Part shown: positions 54,048-64,000 of the stretch, in pieces
How positions within the stretch are numbered: the stretch's first letter is position 1
Layout: every line of letters begins with the position of its first letter
Assembly: GCF_000255135.1 (NCBI RefSeq)
Contig: NC_016751.1
Coordinates: 1,550,001 to 1,614,000 of the forward strand
DNA from: Marinitoga piezophila KA3
Lineage (GTDB): Bacteria; Thermotogota; Thermotogae; Petrotogales; Petrotogaceae
Direction: 5' to 3'
DNA: 64,000 nt
Position numbers and translations under genes: made by a program
Notes under the pieces: generated by a model
Databases searched by the model: none
Told to the model about the DNA's origin: nothing
The model's input: the letters and a program-made list of their open reading frames with translations, nothing else

Positions 54048-56135
54048 ATGAATTTAAAACAACGTATTTTACTTGATTTTTTCCTTATTGTGATTATTTC
54101 TGTTATAATTGGTGTTCTTGGAATATACTCTACAAACGATATAAAAACTTCTGTAATTGAAATTGCAAGCGAAAATCTTCCAAAAGTACAAAAGATTATG
54201 TCAATTTATCAATTGCAAACCGAAATTGAAAGATCAGAAATGGCTTTATTGGGATTTACTGATCAAAAATTAAGAACAGCAGAATATGGAAAAATTTCTA
54301 AAACATGGAAGGAAATAGACAGATTAATTAGTGAATATGAACAGATAAAATTGACAGATCAGGAAAAAAAATATTGGGTAGAATATAAAAAGAAATTACA
54401 AAATTGGAAAACAGAACATGCAAATTTCATGGCATTATCAAAAAAATTAGATGAAACCAAAATATTGGATCCAAAATCATTAAAGTTAGATATAAAAACA
54501 TATGAAGCAGATTTATATCGCTTTGCCTGGATGCTGGAGAAATCCATACTTGAAAATGAACCATTTAATGAAGAATTAAATCCCCACAAAAACCCATTTG
54601 GAAGATGGCTTGATAGTTACCAGACAGAAAATGATTATCTTGCAGATATGTTTAAAGATATGAAAAAATACAATTCTGGATTATTAAAAACTGCAAGTAC
54701 AATAAACAGATTTTTAAAAAAGCAGGATAGTAGTAAAACACAAATGATGCAGAAAATATATAATAATGCTTTAATGCCATATTTAGATAAAATATTTGAT
54801 GTTTTTGATACAATTAATAATATTTCAGATGAGGCTTTAAAGTTAAAAGATCAAATGGCATATCAAAGTTTAAATGTAGATTTACCGTTGTTTGAAGAAT
54901 CCACAGCAGTATTAAAGAAAATAGTTGAATATAATAAAGCAGAAGCGGAGAAAAAAGGCGAAGATGCTCTTTCTAAATCACAAAAAGCATTGTTTATGGT
55001 TCTTACAGGGATAATTGCAGGTGTGATAGTTTCAATATTACTTGGACTTATTATAAGCTCAAATATTTCAAAGAGAATAAATATCCTTATGAAAAAGATA
55101 AAGGCATTTGGTAAAGGTGATTTAACAGTAGACTTCTCTTTAAGTGGAAAAGATGAAATTGCACAGATGGCAAATTCTCTTGCAGTAATGGCAAAAGATT
55201 TAAGAAAATCCATGCAATTAATATCTGAATCATCCAATAAATTGGCTTTATCAGCTGACGCTTTGGCTTCAGTTTCCGAAGAACAAAATGCTATTTCTGA
55301 AGATTTACAGTCTCAATCCAGAATAATTGAAAGTAACACAGATGATGCATCAGCGTCTGTTGAAGAAGTATCATCAGGTGTTGAAGAAATCGCAGATTCA
55401 GCTCATTTAATTTCGCAAAGTGCAGAAGAGTTAGCGTTTAAAGCTACTGAAACATCAGAAGCAGCTAAAAATGGTGAAAAATCTGTAGAAAAAATTGTAG
55501 AAATAGTAGAAAAAGCAGTTGAAGAATCGAAAGTTACACAGGAAAAAGTACAGGCTTTGTCTGAAAAAGCTCAAAATATTGGAAATATTGTAGAAACAAT
55601 AACAAAAATTACAGAACAGACAAATCTATTGGCATTAAATGCCGCAATAGAAGCTGCAAGAGCTGGTGAGGCTGGAAAAGGATTTGCGGTAGTTGCAGAT
55701 GAAATTAGAAAATTGGCAGAACAGAGTAAATCTGCAACTGAAGAAATTGCAAAGATACTTATATCAGTAAAAGAAGGAGCTCAGGATGCAAATGAAGCTA
55801 TGAACGATATAGCAAAGGTAATTAAAGATATTGATATTGAATCCGAAAATGTTTTTGAACAATTTAAAGCAATTCATGAAAAGGTTGAAGATATAAATAT
55901 GAAAGTTCATGAATTATCCTCGGGAGCAGAAGAACAGAGCGCATCAACAGAAGAAATGGCTGCTGCTATGGATAGAATTTCTGGAGTTATAGATGAAATT
56001 TCTCAGCAGGTAAAACATATGGTTTCCGCGATTGAACAACAAACAGAAAGTTCAAGACAGGTAAATGAAGCAGCAGAAGAAAGTAATAAATTATCGCAAT
56101 CATTGATGGAACTTATTAAAAAATTTAAAATATAA
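54048..56135 (+). CDS. Methyl-accepting chemotaxis protein with helical sensor
   Basis: A chemoreceptor of about 695 residues. Membrane helices lie near 8-28 and 320-345. The sensor between is all-helical (four-helix-bundle type), not Cache. It contains [12 protein letters not shown] near residue 185, a motif that resembles the His...Cys-x-x-Gly-x-Trp pattern of zinc-binding chemoreceptor modules but lacks the Cys. HAMP follows ([19 protein letters not shown]), then a canonical signalling core ([20 protein letters not shown], then [20 protein letters not shown]). I prefer the ATG at 54048, which has AGAGGTG five bases upstream, over the ATG at 54045. The ligand is unknown. Confidence 0.93.
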   Translation: MNLKQRILLDFFLIVIISVIIGVLGIYSTNDIKTSVIEIASENLPKVQKIMSIYQLQTEIERSEMALLGFTDQKLRTAEYGKISKTWKEIDRLISEYEQIKLTDQEKKYWVEYKKKLQNWKTEHANFMALSKKLDETKILDPKSLKLDIKTYEADLYRFAWMLEKSILENEPFNEELNPHKNPFGRWLDSYQTENDYLADMFKDMKKYNSGLLKTASTINRFLKKQDSSKTQMMQKIYNNALMPYLDKIFDVFDTINNISDEALKLKDQMAYQSLNVDLPLFEESTAVLKKIVEYNKAEAEKKGEDALSKSQKALFMVLTGIIAGVIVSILLGLIISSNISKRINILMKKIKAFGKGDLTVDFSLSGKDEIAQMANSLAVMAKDLRKSMQLISESSNKLALSADALASVSEEQNAISEDLQSQSRIIESNTDDASASVEEVSSGVEEIADSAHLISQSAEELAFKATETSEAAKNGEKSVEKIVEIVEKAVEESKVTQEKVQALSEKAQNIGNIVETITKITEQTNLLALNAAIEAARAGEAGKGFAVVADEIRKLAEQSKSATEEIAKILISVKEGAQDANEAMNDIAKVIKDIDIESENVFEQFKAIHEKVEDINMKVHELSSGAEEQSASTEEMAAAMDRISGVIDEISQQVKHMVSAIEQQTESSRQVNEAAEESNKLSQSLMELIKKFKI

Positions 56136-56136
56136 A

Positions 56137-56174
56137 TAATAAAAGGGCATGCAAATCGCATGCCCTTTTATTAT
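56137..56174. terminator. Bidirectional terminator
   Basis: ATAATAAAAGGGCATGC (56136-56152) and its complement (56158-56174) make a long stem between the converging chemoreceptor and glycosyltransferase genes. Confidence 0.9.
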
Positions 56175-56914
56175 AAATTTATAACCTCTAAATTTACAGG
56201 AACCTCTTTTGAACGATAAATTTTAAAATAAAAATACATTAAATCTGGAAACTTTTTAAATCTCTTTGGTTCTCTTATCATTCTATATAACCATTCAAGA
56301 CCGAATAATTGGAAAAATCTTGGAGCTCTTGAAACCTTTCCGGAAATTACATCTATACTACCGCCTACACCCATTGCTAATTTAACATTTAATCTATGTA
56401 AGTTCTTATATATAAATTCTTCCTGTTTTGGAACACCCATACCAACAAATAAAACCTCGGCACCACTATTATTAATCATATCGATAATATCTTCTGTTTC
56501 ATTATCTTTAAAATATCCGTGATGTGTTCCAACAATAGAAATATTTTCAAATCTTTTTTCAAGGTTTTCCTTTGCTTTTTCAGCTATCCCTGGCTCTGAA
56601 CCAAGTAAAAATATGTTATGTTTTTGCCATTCGCAGATTTTAAGCATTGTATCAATTCCTGGACAGCGCTCTGTATGATATCCCCATTTTTCAAGATATT
56701 TTACAACACCTATGCCGTCAGGAATAGAAATGGTTGAATTTTGCAATTCATACTTATATTCATTATTTTTGAAATATTCAAGAAACATAAGAGCATTTAA
56801 GGTCACTATCCAGACCTTTTCATCTGTTTCCATTTTATGCTTTATAAAATTCCACATATCTTCTTTTTTCCCCGATAACAATCTAAGACCAAACAACTGA
56901 ACCATTTGAGTCAC
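56171..56914 (-). CDS. WecG/TagA/CpsF-family glycosyltransferase
   Basis: The 247-residue GT26-type enzyme transfers N-acetyl-D-mannosamine or a related sugar onto a lipid-linked acceptor during cell-surface glycan synthesis. Family signatures are VTLNALMFLEYFKNN, SIPDGIGVVKYLEKWG, IFLLGSEPGIAEKA near residue 100, and VLFVGMGVPKQEEFIYKN and MGVGGSIDVISGKVSRAPRF further on, ending LEWLYRMIREPKR. It begins with GTG at 56914 behind AAAGGTGGGA. It stands alone, divergent from lon, with no other glycan genes near. The donor and acceptor cannot be told. Confidence 0.92.
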   Translation of the reverse strand: MTQMVQLFGLRLLSGKKEDMWNFIKHKMETDEKVWIVTLNALMFLEYFKNNEYKYELQNSTISIPDGIGVVKYLEKWGYHTERCPGIDTMLKICEWQKHNIFLLGSEPGIAEKAKENLEKRFENISIVGTHHGYFKDNETEDIIDMINNSGAEVLFVGMGVPKQEEFIYKNLHRLNVKLAMGVGGSIDVISGKVSRAPRFFQLFGLEWLYRMIREPKRFKKFPDLMYFYFKIYRSKEVPVNLEVINL

Positions 56915-57104
56915 TATATTCCCACCTTTATGTTTTTTAATAAACGCTTCTATTTATTTTTTCTTTATCTTTACCTATAATACCTATAAATTACATTAAT
57001 ATGTGTTAAAATATTTTATGCATTTCTGTTTTTATTTTACCATAATAAATGATTAAAATATTGATAGGATTGTTAAAATTACAATAATAATGGAGGTTGA
57101 GCAT

Positions 57105-59465
57105 ATGGCAGAAAAAAGTGCTATAGATAAATTTATAGACAAGACATTAAGCGAAACATTTCCTGAAGAACTGCCTCTGATCCCTACCAGGGCTAAATTT
57201 GTTGTATTTCCAAACTCAATAATACCAATGATAATAGGAAGAAAAAAATCAATAGCTGCTCTGGAAGAATCGCTTGAAAAGTATAACAATTTAATGTTCT
57301 TTGTTTCTCAAAAAGATATAGAATTAGAAGAGCCAACAATAGATGATTTTTATAGAATAGGTACTATAGGAAAAGTTGTTCAAATAATTAGGGGACCTGA
57401 AGGAGAATATAAAGTTCTTGTTGAAGGACTTAAAAGAGCAGAAATAAAGGAATTTACAGAATTTGATGAAGTAATAAAATGTAAAATTAAACCACTAAAT
57501 GTTTCATATAAAAAAACAAAGGTTTTAGAAGCTCTTGTTAGAAGAGTAAAATCATTATTTGAAAAGTATATCAGTCATACAAAGAAATTTCCACAGGAAG
57601 CTATAATGATTATAGAAGAAACAGAGGATCCAGAAGTAATAAGTGACTTAGTAGCTTCTGTATTGCCAATAGAACATACTGAAAAACAGGAAATTCTTGA
57701 AGAGTTACATCCTAAAAAAAGGCTTGAAATGATACTTGAAATTTTAACTCAGGAAGTTGAATTACTGGAAATAGAAGAAACAATTGAAAGTAAAGTGCGT
57801 GAGAAAATAGAAAAAGGTCAGAAGGAATTTTATTTAAGAGAAAAACTTAAAGTAATACAGGAAGAATTAACCGGTGAAGCGGAAAATGAATTTACATTAT
57901 TAAAAGAAAAGATAAAAAAATTAAAAGCACCTGAATATGTAAAAGAAAAAGCGGAATACGAGCTCTCAAAGTTAGAGAAAATGTCACCATTTTCGCCTGA
58001 AGCTAATGTTTCAAGAACATATATAGATTGGTTGCTGGAATTGCCATGGGAACAGAAAACGAGAGATAGATTAAACATAAAAGAAGCAGAAAAATTATTA
58101 AACAAAAATCATTATGGCCTTAAAGAGCCAAAAGAGAGAATTTTGGAATTTTTAGCAGTTAGAAAATTATCAAAAAAACCACGTTCTCCAATATTATGTT
58201 TTGTTGGGGCTCCTGGTGTTGGAAAGACCTCATTAGGTAAATCTGTAGCGGAAGCTTTGGGAAGAAAATTTGGAAGAATTTCGCTTGGTGGAATGAGAGA
58301 TGAAGCTGAAATTAGAGGTCACAGAAGAACATATGTTGGAGCTATGCCGGGAAGAATAATACAATTAATAAAAAAACTTGGTGTAAAAAATCCAGTAATA
58401 GTACTTGATGAAATAGACAAAATGGGAATCTCATATCAGGGAGATCCAGCTTCTGCTTTATTAGAAGTACTTGATCCGGAACAAAATAATGCTTTTGTAG
58501 ATCATTATCTTGAAATACCCTTTGATCTTTCTGAAATAATATTTATTACAACTGCAAATGTATTACATACTATACCAGGTGCTTTAAGAGATAGAATGGA
58601 AATTATACAGATTCCAGGATATACAGATGCAGAAAAATATTATATCGCCAAAGATTATATTATTCCAAAGCTACTTAAAGAACATGGAATAGAAAAAACT
58701 CAGATAAAAATAACAAAAGGTGCTTTACAAAAAATAATTTCAGAATACACAAGAGAATCTGGGGTTCGTTCCCTTGAAAGAATATTGGCAAAACTAATGA
58801 GAAAAGTAGCCTTAAAATTAGCAGAAGGTGAAAAAAGTGTTCATGTAAAAATAAATAATGTCAAAGAGTTATTGGGAACACCTCCATATTTCAGATCAGA
58901 TAAACTTGAAAAACCAGAAGTTGGTGTAGCAACAGGTATGGCATGGACAGCATATGGAGGAGAAATTTTACAGGTAGAAACATTAATTACATCAGGGAAG
59001 GGAAAGTTAATAATAACAGGAAAACTTGGAGATGTAATGAAAGAATCTGCACAAATAGCTTTGACGTTGTCTAAAAAAATCATAGAAAAAAAAGATGAAA
59101 GTTTATTGGAAAAATTTGAGAAATGTGATTTTCATATACATGTTCCAGAAGGAGCAGTTCCAAAAGACGGTCCATCAGCCGGGGTAACTTTAACAACTTC
59201 TATAATATCCTCTATTCTAAATATACCTATTAGAAATGATGTTGCCATGACAGGTGAAATTACCTTAATGGGAAAAGTATTACCAGTTGGAGGAATAAAA
59301 GAAAAACTTTTATCTGCATATAGAAGTGGAATTACAAACATAATAATTCCAAAGCATAATGAAAAGGATCTGGAAAAAATTCCAGAAGAAATATTAGAAA
59401 AACTCAAAGTTTATAAAGTGGAGAATATAAATGAGGTGTTAAAAATAGCCTTAATGGAGGGATAG
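57105..59465 (+). CDS. lon: ATP-dependent protease Lon
   Basis: A 786-residue protease that removes damaged and short-lived regulatory proteins. The N-terminal substrate-binding domain (about 20-215) and coiled coil precede the AAA+ module with Walker A GAPGVGKT (near 370) and Walker [10 protein letters not shown]. The C-terminal protease has the catalytic dyad Ser691 (KDGPSAG) and Lys734 (GGIKEK). I start at the ATG at 57105, which has GGAGG seven bases upstream; the ATG at 57090 precedes that ribosome site. The stop is two bases before engB, so they are coupled. Confidence 0.96.
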   Translation: MAEKSAIDKFIDKTLSETFPEELPLIPTRAKFVVFPNSIIPMIIGRKKSIAALEESLEKYNNLMFFVSQKDIELEEPTIDDFYRIGTIGKVVQIIRGPEGEYKVLVEGLKRAEIKEFTEFDEVIKCKIKPLNVSYKKTKVLEALVRRVKSLFEKYISHTKKFPQEAIMIIEETEDPEVISDLVASVLPIEHTEKQEILEELHPKKRLEMILEILTQEVELLEIEETIESKVREKIEKGQKEFYLREKLKVIQEELTGEAENEFTLLKEKIKKLKAPEYVKEKAEYELSKLEKMSPFSPEANVSRTYIDWLLELPWEQKTRDRLNIKEAEKLLNKNHYGLKEPKERILEFLAVRKLSKKPRSPILCFVGAPGVGKTSLGKSVAEALGRKFGRISLGGMRDEAEIRGHRRTYVGAMPGRIIQLIKKLGVKNPVIVLDEIDKMGISYQGDPASALLEVLDPEQNNAFVDHYLEIPFDLSEIIFITTANVLHTIPGALRDRMEIIQIPGYTDAEKYYIAKDYIIPKLLKEHGIEKTQIKITKGALQKIISEYTRESGVRSLERILAKLMRKVALKLAEGEKSVHVKINNVKELLGTPPYFRSDKLEKPEVGVATGMAWTAYGGEILQVETLITSGKGKLIITGKLGDVMKESAQIALTLSKKIIEKKDESLLEKFEKCDFHIHVPEGAVPKDGPSAGVTLTTSIISSILNIPIRNDVAMTGEITLMGKVLPVGGIKEKLLSAYRSGITNIIIPKHNEKDLEKIPEEILEKLKVYKVENINEVLKIALMEG

Positions 59466-59467
59466 GA

Positions 59468-60046
59468 ATGTTTAAAAAAATTGAGCTGGTAAAAACAGCC
59501 TATACGAAAGGTGATTATCCACCAATATTAAATGCGGAAATAGCCTTTGCCGGACGTTCAAATGTTGGAAAATCCAGTTTATTAAATAAATTATTTGGAA
59601 TTAAAATTGCAAAAATCAGTTCCAATCCTGGTAAAACAAGATCCATAAATTTCTATAATGTTGATAATAAAGGCTATCTTGTAGATTTACCGGGATATGG
59701 ATTTGCTAACGTTTCAAAATCCGAAAAGAAAAAATGGGCAGATTTAATGGAGGATTACTTTAAAAACAGATATTCATTACAAATGGTATTCCTTCTAATT
59801 GATCATAGACATGAACCGCAAAAAAAAGATATAGAAATGATACAATGGTTAAAGGAACTCGAAATTCCATTTATGATTGTTTTAACAAAACTGGATAAAT
59901 TAAAGAAAAACGAAAGAGTAAAACAGTTAAACCTTATAAAATCCCATTTGTCAAAATATGGGGATTATATATACTTCCCTGTTTCATCCAAAACAGGAGA
60001 AGGTATTGGACAGCTAAAAAATGAAATAATAAAGTTTTTAAAATAA
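59468..60046 (+). CDS. engB: Ribosome-assembly GTPase EngB/YsxC
   Basis: The 192-residue GTPase takes part in large-subunit assembly. The motifs are G1 [12 protein letters not shown] (near 28), G2 region [15 protein letters not shown]3 DLPGYG, G4 TKLDK and G5-like SSKTGEG. Ribosome site GGAGGGATAGG overlaps the end of lon. The lon-engB order is also found in other bacteria such as Bacillus (lonA-ysxC). A strong terminator follows. Confidence 0.95.
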   Translation: MFKKIELVKTAYTKGDYPPILNAEIAFAGRSNVGKSSLLNKLFGIKIAKISSNPGKTRSINFYNVDNKGYLVDLPGYGFANVSKSEKKKWADLMEDYFKNRYSLQMVFLLIDHRHEPQKKDIEMIQWLKELEIPFMIVLTKLDKLKKNERVKQLNLIKSHLSKYGDYIYFPVSSKTGEGIGQLKNEIIKFLK

Positions 60047-60080
60047 AGAAATCTCTCGAATTTTCGAGAGATTTCTTTAT
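60046..60080 (+). terminator. Terminator of lon-engB
   Basis: AAGAAATCTCTCGA and its complement TCGAGAGATTTCTT form a 14-bp stem around a short ATT loop (about 60046-60076), with TTTATTTTAT after it. Confidence 0.9.
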
Positions 60081-60156
60081 TTTATAGTACATATTTCCAA
60101 ATTTGCTTAAAAATCGTCAAATTTATTGAATAAATTCTATCATTAGTAAAAATATA

Positions 60157-60196
60157 GAGTATGCTTGAGTATGAGTGAGTATGTTTGAGTATGCGA
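60157..60196 (+). repeat. Four 10-bp direct repeats upstream of the ornithine operon promoter
   Basis: GAGTATG recurs four times at exact 10-bp steps (60157, 60167, 60177 and 60187), with three variable bases between. The last unit ends two bases before the -35 element. One repeat per helical turn on the same face is what an array of bound activator molecules would need. No regulator gene is adjacent. Confidence 0.85.
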
Positions 60197-60198
60197 AT

Positions 60199-60227
60199 TT
60201 GACTATATGAAAGAAATTTCATAAAAT
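60199..60227 (+). promoter_or_regulatory. Promoter of the ornithine operon
   Basis: TTGACT (60199-60204) and TAAAAT (60222-60227) are 17 bp apart, directly after the repeat array and about 55 bases before the GGGAGG ribosome site of ord. Confidence 0.8.
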
Positions 60228-60287
60228 TAATATGTAAAGGTTTTGTTGAGAAATTATTCATAAAAATTTTAAAGGGAGGCCTAAAAC

Positions 60288-61301
60288 ATGTATAGAGTAG
60301 CTTTATGGGGATTTGGCGCTATGGGTAGCGGAATTGCAAAAAATATTTTATCAAAGTATGAATTGGAATTGGTAGGTGTTCATGACACAAGATATGTTGG
60401 AAAAGATGTAGGAGAATTATTGGGAATTGGAAATATCAATATACCTGTTTATGACACACCAGAAAAAATGTTAGATGAAACAAATCCAGATTTAGTTGTA
60501 ATTGCTACAAACTCATTTGTTAAAGTTGTGAAAGAACATATCATAACTGCTGTAAAAAGACATATTAATGTAATTACAATTGCAGAAGAAATGGCATATC
60601 CATTCTATACACATCCAGAAGAAGCAGAAGAAATGGATAGTCTTGCAAGAAGATATGGAGTTTCTGTTTTAGGAACAGGTATAAATCCTGGTTTTGTTCT
60701 TGATACATTAATTCTTGCATTGTCAGGTGCAGCATTAAATGTTGAACAAATAAAGGCTGCAAGAATTAATGATTTATCACCATTTGGTCCAACAGTTATG
60801 GAAACTCAGGGTGTTGGAACAACAGTTGAAGAATTCGAAGAAGGTTTAAAATCAGGAAAAATCGTAGGACATATTGGTTTTGAACAATCAATTTATATGA
60901 TTGCAGACGCCTTAGGTTGGAATATAGACAAAATTGAACAGACAAGAGAACCAATAATTTCAAATGTTTTAAGGGAAACAAAATATGTAAAGGTTGAACC
61001 AGGAATGGTTGCAGGATGTAATCATGTTGCAAGAGCATATATGGGAGATAAACTCGTTATTGAATTAAAACATCCACAACAGGTAAGACCTGAATTGGAA
61101 AATGTAGATACAGGAGATTATATTGAAATTATAGGAGATCCTAACCTTAACTTAGCAATAAAACCAGAAATACCTGGTGGAAAAGGAACAATTGCTGTTG
61201 CTACAAATATGATTCCTTCAGTAATTGAAGCAGAATCAGGATTATTATCAATGGCAGATTTACCAGTTCCAAGATCATTAATAGGTGATCTTACAATATA
61301 A
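60288..61301 (+). CDS. ord: 2,4-diaminopentanoate dehydrogenase
   Basis: This NAD(P)-dependent enzyme oxidises and deaminates 2,4-diaminopentanoate to 2-amino-4-ketopentanoate in ornithine fermentation. A Rossmann front [18 protein letters not shown] is followed by the dihydrodipicolinate-reductase-like layout, with [19 protein letters not shown] near residue 130. The 337-residue length fits the family. GGGAGGCC lies before the ATG. It is the first gene of ord-ortA-ortB-oraS-oraE, the known ornithine degradation order, which supports the call strongly. Confidence 0.93.
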   Translation: MYRVALWGFGAMGSGIAKNILSKYELELVGVHDTRYVGKDVGELLGIGNINIPVYDTPEKMLDETNPDLVVIATNSFVKVVKEHIITAVKRHINVITIAEEMAYPFYTHPEEAEEMDSLARRYGVSVLGTGINPGFVLDTLILALSGAALNVEQIKAARINDLSPFGPTVMETQGVGTTVEEFEEGLKSGKIVGHIGFEQSIYMIADALGWNIDKIEQTREPIISNVLRETKYVKVEPGMVAGCNHVARAYMGDKLVIELKHPQQVRPELENVDTGDYIEIIGDPNLNLAIKPEIPGGKGTIAVATNMIPSVIEAESGLLSMADLPVPRSLIGDLTI

Positions 61302-61321
61302 GCTCATAAGGAGTTGATACA

Positions 61322-61627
61322 ATGATAGCCAGAAAAGGCGATTGGGTTCAAATATATTTTGTAGGATTAAATCCACAGCAAAGAGCTGCTAATCTTCCAG
61401 AGGACACAAAACGTGTTCCTCTGGAAATTAGAATAAAAGGTTTTCTGTTAAATGATGAAGCGAATATTGGAGATATTGTAAAGATAGAAACGCCAGTTGG
61501 AAGAGAAGTTGAAGGGAAATTGGAAGAAATATATCCTGAATATAAACACAACTTTGGAAAACCTGTAAAAGAACTTTTAGAAGTGGGAAAGCAATTAAGA
61601 AATATGATCGAAGGTGATCAGCAATGA
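61322..61627 (+). CDS. ortA: 2-amino-4-ketopentanoate thiolase, alpha subunit
   Basis: The small (101-residue) subunit of the thiolase that splits 2-amino-4-ketopentanoate with coenzyme A into alanine and acetyl-CoA. It starts with ARKGDWVQIYFVGLNPQQRA and contains DTKRVPLEIRIKGFL and GDIVKIETPVGREVEGKL, a compact beta-rich domain found beside ortB in ornithine fermenters. AAGGAG precedes the ATG. Its stop overlaps the ortB start by ATGA, as expected for subunits of one enzyme. Confidence 0.92.
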   Translation: MIARKGDWVQIYFVGLNPQQRAANLPEDTKRVPLEIRIKGFLLNDEANIGDIVKIETPVGREVEGKLEEIYPEYKHNFGKPVKELLEVGKQLRNMIEGDQQ

Positions 61628-63036
61628 GAGATATGAGTTATGATGCAGTAATGGCAAGAAAAAATGAAATAATGAAACAATCAGTAGGAGTAGATTATAC
61701 AAAATACGAAATAGAGGGAATAGCCTTTGATTATGAAGCAATGATGAAAGATGCTGGATATTCAATTGAAGAAATAAGAAAAATACAGCTTGAAACAGGT
61801 GTTGGAAACACACCTCTTGTAGAATTAAAGAATATAAATAAATTAATAAAACAAATAGCTCCTAAAGGAAAAGGTGCAAGAATATTTGTAAAGGATGAAG
61901 CAACAAATCCATCAGGCTCGTTTAAAGACAGAAGAGCATCTGTTAGTGCATACAGAGCAAAAGTTATGGGATACAAAGGAGTAATGGCTGCTACAAGCGG
62001 TAATTATGGTGCAGCAGTTGCATCTCAGGCTTCAAAAAGAGGATTAAAATCAATAATTGTTCAAGAATGTTTTGACAGCAGAGGAATTGGACAACCAGAA
62101 ATCCTTGAAAAAGCAAGAGCATGTGAAGCATATGGTGCAGAAGTTGTGCAATTAAGTGTTGGACCCGAACTCTTTTACTATTTCCTCGTTCTCCTTGAAG
62201 AAACGGGGTATTTTAATGCTTCACTTTATACACCATTTGGTATAGCTGGTGTTGAAACATTGGGATATGAAATAGCAGAACAATCAATGAATCAATTTGG
62301 AAAGTATCCTGATGCTGTTGTTATTACTCATGCTGGTGGTGGTAATGTAACAGGAACAGCCAGAGGATTGAAAAAAGCTGGTGCTGTTAATACAAAAATT
62401 ATAGGTGCCAGTGTGGATCTTCATGGATTGCATATGGCATCAGATACAGACTTTAACAAAAAATCATTTACAACAGGTCATACAGGATTTGGAATACCAT
62501 TTGCAACATTTCCGGATAGATCAGATGTTCCAAGAAATGCCGCAAGACCTTTGAGATATATGGATGAATATGTGCTTGTAACTCAGGGTGAAGTCTTCTA
62601 TATTACAGAAATGCTTGCAAATATAGAAGGTATGCAGAGAGGACCTGCCGGGAACACATCATTAGCTGCTGCATTTGCATTGGCAATGGAAATGGAAGAA
62701 GACCAGATAATTGTTGTAAACGAAACAGAATATACAGGTGCAGGTAAATTGCCTTCAGCACAGCTTACATTTGCAAAGGAAAATGGTATTGAAATAAAAT
62801 TTGGAGATCCAATTGAAGAGGATAAACCAGGTAAAAACATAGTATTGCCTGATCATCCATCAAAGTTAAAGGTAATAAAATATCCAATAGAAAAAATGAG
62901 AAAATCATATATAAAAGAATTAAAAAAGAGATTTGGAAAAACAGAATTTACAGAAAAGGAAATTGAATTTATTGCAGAAGATTTGAGGATTTCTACAGAA
63001 GAAGTGAAAAACCTTATTAAGGAGGTATTGAGCTAA
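61624..63036 (+). CDS. ortB: 2-amino-4-ketopentanoate thiolase, beta subunit (PLP enzyme)
   Basis: The 470-residue catalytic subunit belongs to the threonine-synthase-like fold II PLP enzymes. The PLP lysine is in DEATNPSGSFKDRRAS (about residue 102), and the phosphate-binding Gly-rich loop is HAGGGNVTGTARGL (near 238). The C-terminal ~60 residues are a charged helical extension. It is coupled to ortA at its start and shares one base with oraS at its end. Together with OrtA it yields acetyl-CoA and alanine for energy. Confidence 0.93.
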   Translation: MRDMSYDAVMARKNEIMKQSVGVDYTKYEIEGIAFDYEAMMKDAGYSIEEIRKIQLETGVGNTPLVELKNINKLIKQIAPKGKGARIFVKDEATNPSGSFKDRRASVSAYRAKVMGYKGVMAATSGNYGAAVASQASKRGLKSIIVQECFDSRGIGQPEILEKARACEAYGAEVVQLSVGPELFYYFLVLLEETGYFNASLYTPFGIAGVETLGYEIAEQSMNQFGKYPDAVVITHAGGGNVTGTARGLKKAGAVNTKIIGASVDLHGLHMASDTDFNKKSFTTGHTGFGIPFATFPDRSDVPRNAARPLRYMDEYVLVTQGEVFYITEMLANIEGMQRGPAGNTSLAAAFALAMEMEEDQIIVVNETEYTGAGKLPSAQLTFAKENGIEIKFGDPIEEDKPGKNIVLPDHPSKLKVIKYPIEKMRKSYIKELKKRFGKTEFTEKEIEFIAEDLRISTEEVKNLIKEVLS

Positions 63037-63407
63037 TGGAACCAAGAAAATCAGATTTTGAAGAAAGAGCAAAACATTTAATGAATATGTCCGATGAGGA
63101 ATTAGATAAATATTTCTGGGATCTTGTTGAAAAAGTAGTAGATCCTCTAATTGAATTAGCTTCAACACATACATCACCATCTGTTGAAAGATCTGTATTA
63201 TTGAGAATGGGTTTTAACAGTATGGAAGCAAAAGCATTAGTTGATAAATTCTTTGAAAAGAATATACTTGGCAAAGGTGCTGGAAATATTGTATATACAA
63301 TAGCCAAAGAACATAATATTGATTATATACAGGCAGGAAGAGACTTAATTGCAGGAAAATACTGGGACGATGTGGATAGAATTTTTATTCATGGAGGCGA
63401 TAAATGA
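63036..63407 (+). CDS. oraS: D-ornithine 4,5-aminomutase, small subunit
   Basis: The 123-residue alpha subunit of the B12- and PLP-dependent mutase that moves the terminal amino group of D-ornithine. SDFEERAKHLMNMSDEEL, then THTSPSVERSVLLRMGFNSM and GAGNIVYTIAKEHNIDYIQA, are conserved in OraS proteins. AAGGAGG lies before the ATG inside the end of ortB. It overlaps oraE by four bases (ATGATGA region), matching a 1:1 subunit complex. Confidence 0.93.
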   Translation: MEPRKSDFEERAKHLMNMSDEELDKYFWDLVEKVVDPLIELASTHTSPSVERSVLLRMGFNSMEAKALVDKFFEKNILGKGAGNIVYTIAKEHNIDYIQAGRDLIAGKYWDDVDRIFIHGGDK

Positions 63408-64000
63408 TGAAATTAGAGCCTAACAAAAAATTAAATGTAGAAGAAATCTTAAAGGATTTAGATAAATACAGACCAAAAAGAAAAGGTTGGACATGGAGAA
63501 AAAAATTACCTCCAAGAACCAAAATAGGAGAATTTGAATATTATGAAGTAAGCGAACCTCTAAAAAACTTTGTTGCATTACCAGCAGCACATTATTTCAA
63601 CAATATTGATCCACAACCACAGGAAGTAATTACATCAGAAATTGCTTCAGGTAGATTTGAAGAAGATATAAGAAGAATGAGAATGGCCGCATGGCATGGT
63701 GCAGACCATATTATGGTTATTAGAACATTAGGTCAAAGTCATATGGACGGTTTAATTGAAGGAACACCAGAGGGTATTGGTGGTATACCAATTACAAGAA
63801 AGCAATTAAGAGCTTCAAGAAAGGCTCTTGACTTAATAGAAGAAGAAGTGGGTAGACCTATAAACTTCCACAGTTATGTTTCTGGTGTTGCAGGTCCGGA
63901 AGTTGCTGTATTATTTGCTGAAGAAGGTGTAAACGGAGCTCATCAGGATCCACAATACAACGTATTATACAGAGGCATTAATATGATCAGATCATTTGTT
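63404..64000 (+). CDS. oraE: D-ornithine 4,5-aminomutase, large subunit (N-terminal part)
   Basis: About 199 codons are present before the window ends. The protein starts MMKLEPNKKLNVEEIL and shows AWHGADHIMVIRTLGQSHMD, FHSYVSGVAGPEVAVLF and AHQDPQYNVLYRGINMIRSF, all part of the TIM-barrel front of OraE, which binds PLP and, in its missing C-terminal part, adenosylcobalamin. GGAGG sits six bases before the ATG at 63404; ATG 63407 is equally usable. It is truncated only by the window edge. Confidence 0.93.
   Translation, partial: MMKLEPNKKLNVEEILKDLDKYRPKRKGWTWRKKLPPRTKIGEFEYYEVSEPLKNFVALPAAHYFNNIDPQPQEVITSEIASGRFEEDIRRMRMAAWHGADHIMVIRTLGQSHMDGLIEGTPEGIGGIPITRKQLRASRKALDLIEEEVGRPINFHSYVSGVAGPEVAVLFAEEGVNGAHQDPQYNVLYRGINMIRSFV

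Noticed and set aside
60157-60196. CRISPR-like array
   Set aside because: The units are only 7 bp with 3-bp gaps; this is a binding-site array, and no CRISPR repeats or cas genes occur in the window.

Overview
The window is AT-rich bacterial DNA. Gene content and order point to a thermophilic, fermentative member of the Thermotogota, probably Petrotogaceae and most like Marinitoga. Supporting points are a shikimate kinase/dehydroquinate synthase fusion, family-5 solute transporters beside an extracellular GH57 glucanase, tungstate uptake with molybdopterin synthesis, an AdoCbl-dependent ribonucleotide reductase, flagellin with several chemoreceptors, and the B12-dependent ornithine fermentation operon. 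The genus is inferred from recollection of gene families; no database search was run.

Layout. 1-5865: a five-gene oligopeptide/oligosaccharide ABC importer (the first gene is cut by the window edge), facing a 1256-residue lipoprotein GH57 alpha-glucanase (5880-9650, minus). 9862-13044: panC, a divergent chemoreceptor and an overlapping CheW-like gene. 13181-20674: a tungsten/molybdopterin island (MOSC protein, WtpA-WtpC-WtpB, MoaA, MoaC, MoaB/Mog, MoeA and a tungsten-enzyme-type radical SAM maturase). 20698-23185 (minus): aroC and aroKB. The stretch 19580-23185 lies between two inverted copies of a GC-rich, hairpin-rich repeat (19290-19560 and 23275-23560). 23815-26139: a VIT-family metal transporter and an unrecognised helical (TPR-like) protein.

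26370-33990 is the most unusual part: two neighbouring gene sets for radical-SAM-modified peptides (RiPPs). Set 1 has a 47-residue single-Cys precursor, a GNAT protein and a QhpD/SCIFF-type SPASM radical SAM enzyme. Set 2 has two colinear SPASM radical SAM enzymes, a 53-residue six-Cys precursor whose gene overlaps the end of the second enzyme, and an ABC-2 exporter. A short secreted-peptide gene (26440-26571) and set 2 are preceded by almost the same 50-bp promoter. None of the three peptide genes is long enough to be found by simple ORF-length filters. A possible regulatory logic is that the secreted peptide and the divergent helical protein act as signal and sensor, but this is inference.

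34183-44558: tRNA-Arg(CCU), ylqF, FliK-like and FlhB-tail-like genes (the ylqFGH arrangement), a TPR protein, two envelope proteins and a chemoreceptor. 44725-50415: a small coiled-coil protein, nrdJ (minus) with a textbook pair of NrdR boxes, and a TetR/RND-exporter pair with a palindromic operator. 50458-59465: flagellin and a large lipoprotein (minus), another chemoreceptor, a WecG/TagA-type glycosyltransferase (minus) and lon. 59468-60046: engB. 60157-64000: the ornithine operon ord-ortA-ortB-oraS-oraE (oraE is cut by the window end). Its clean promoter is preceded by four 10-bp direct repeats in exact helical phase.

Most transcription units end in clear hairpin/T-run terminators, several of them shared by converging genes. 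Promoters are of the TTGACA/TATAAT type, often with an extended TGn -10.
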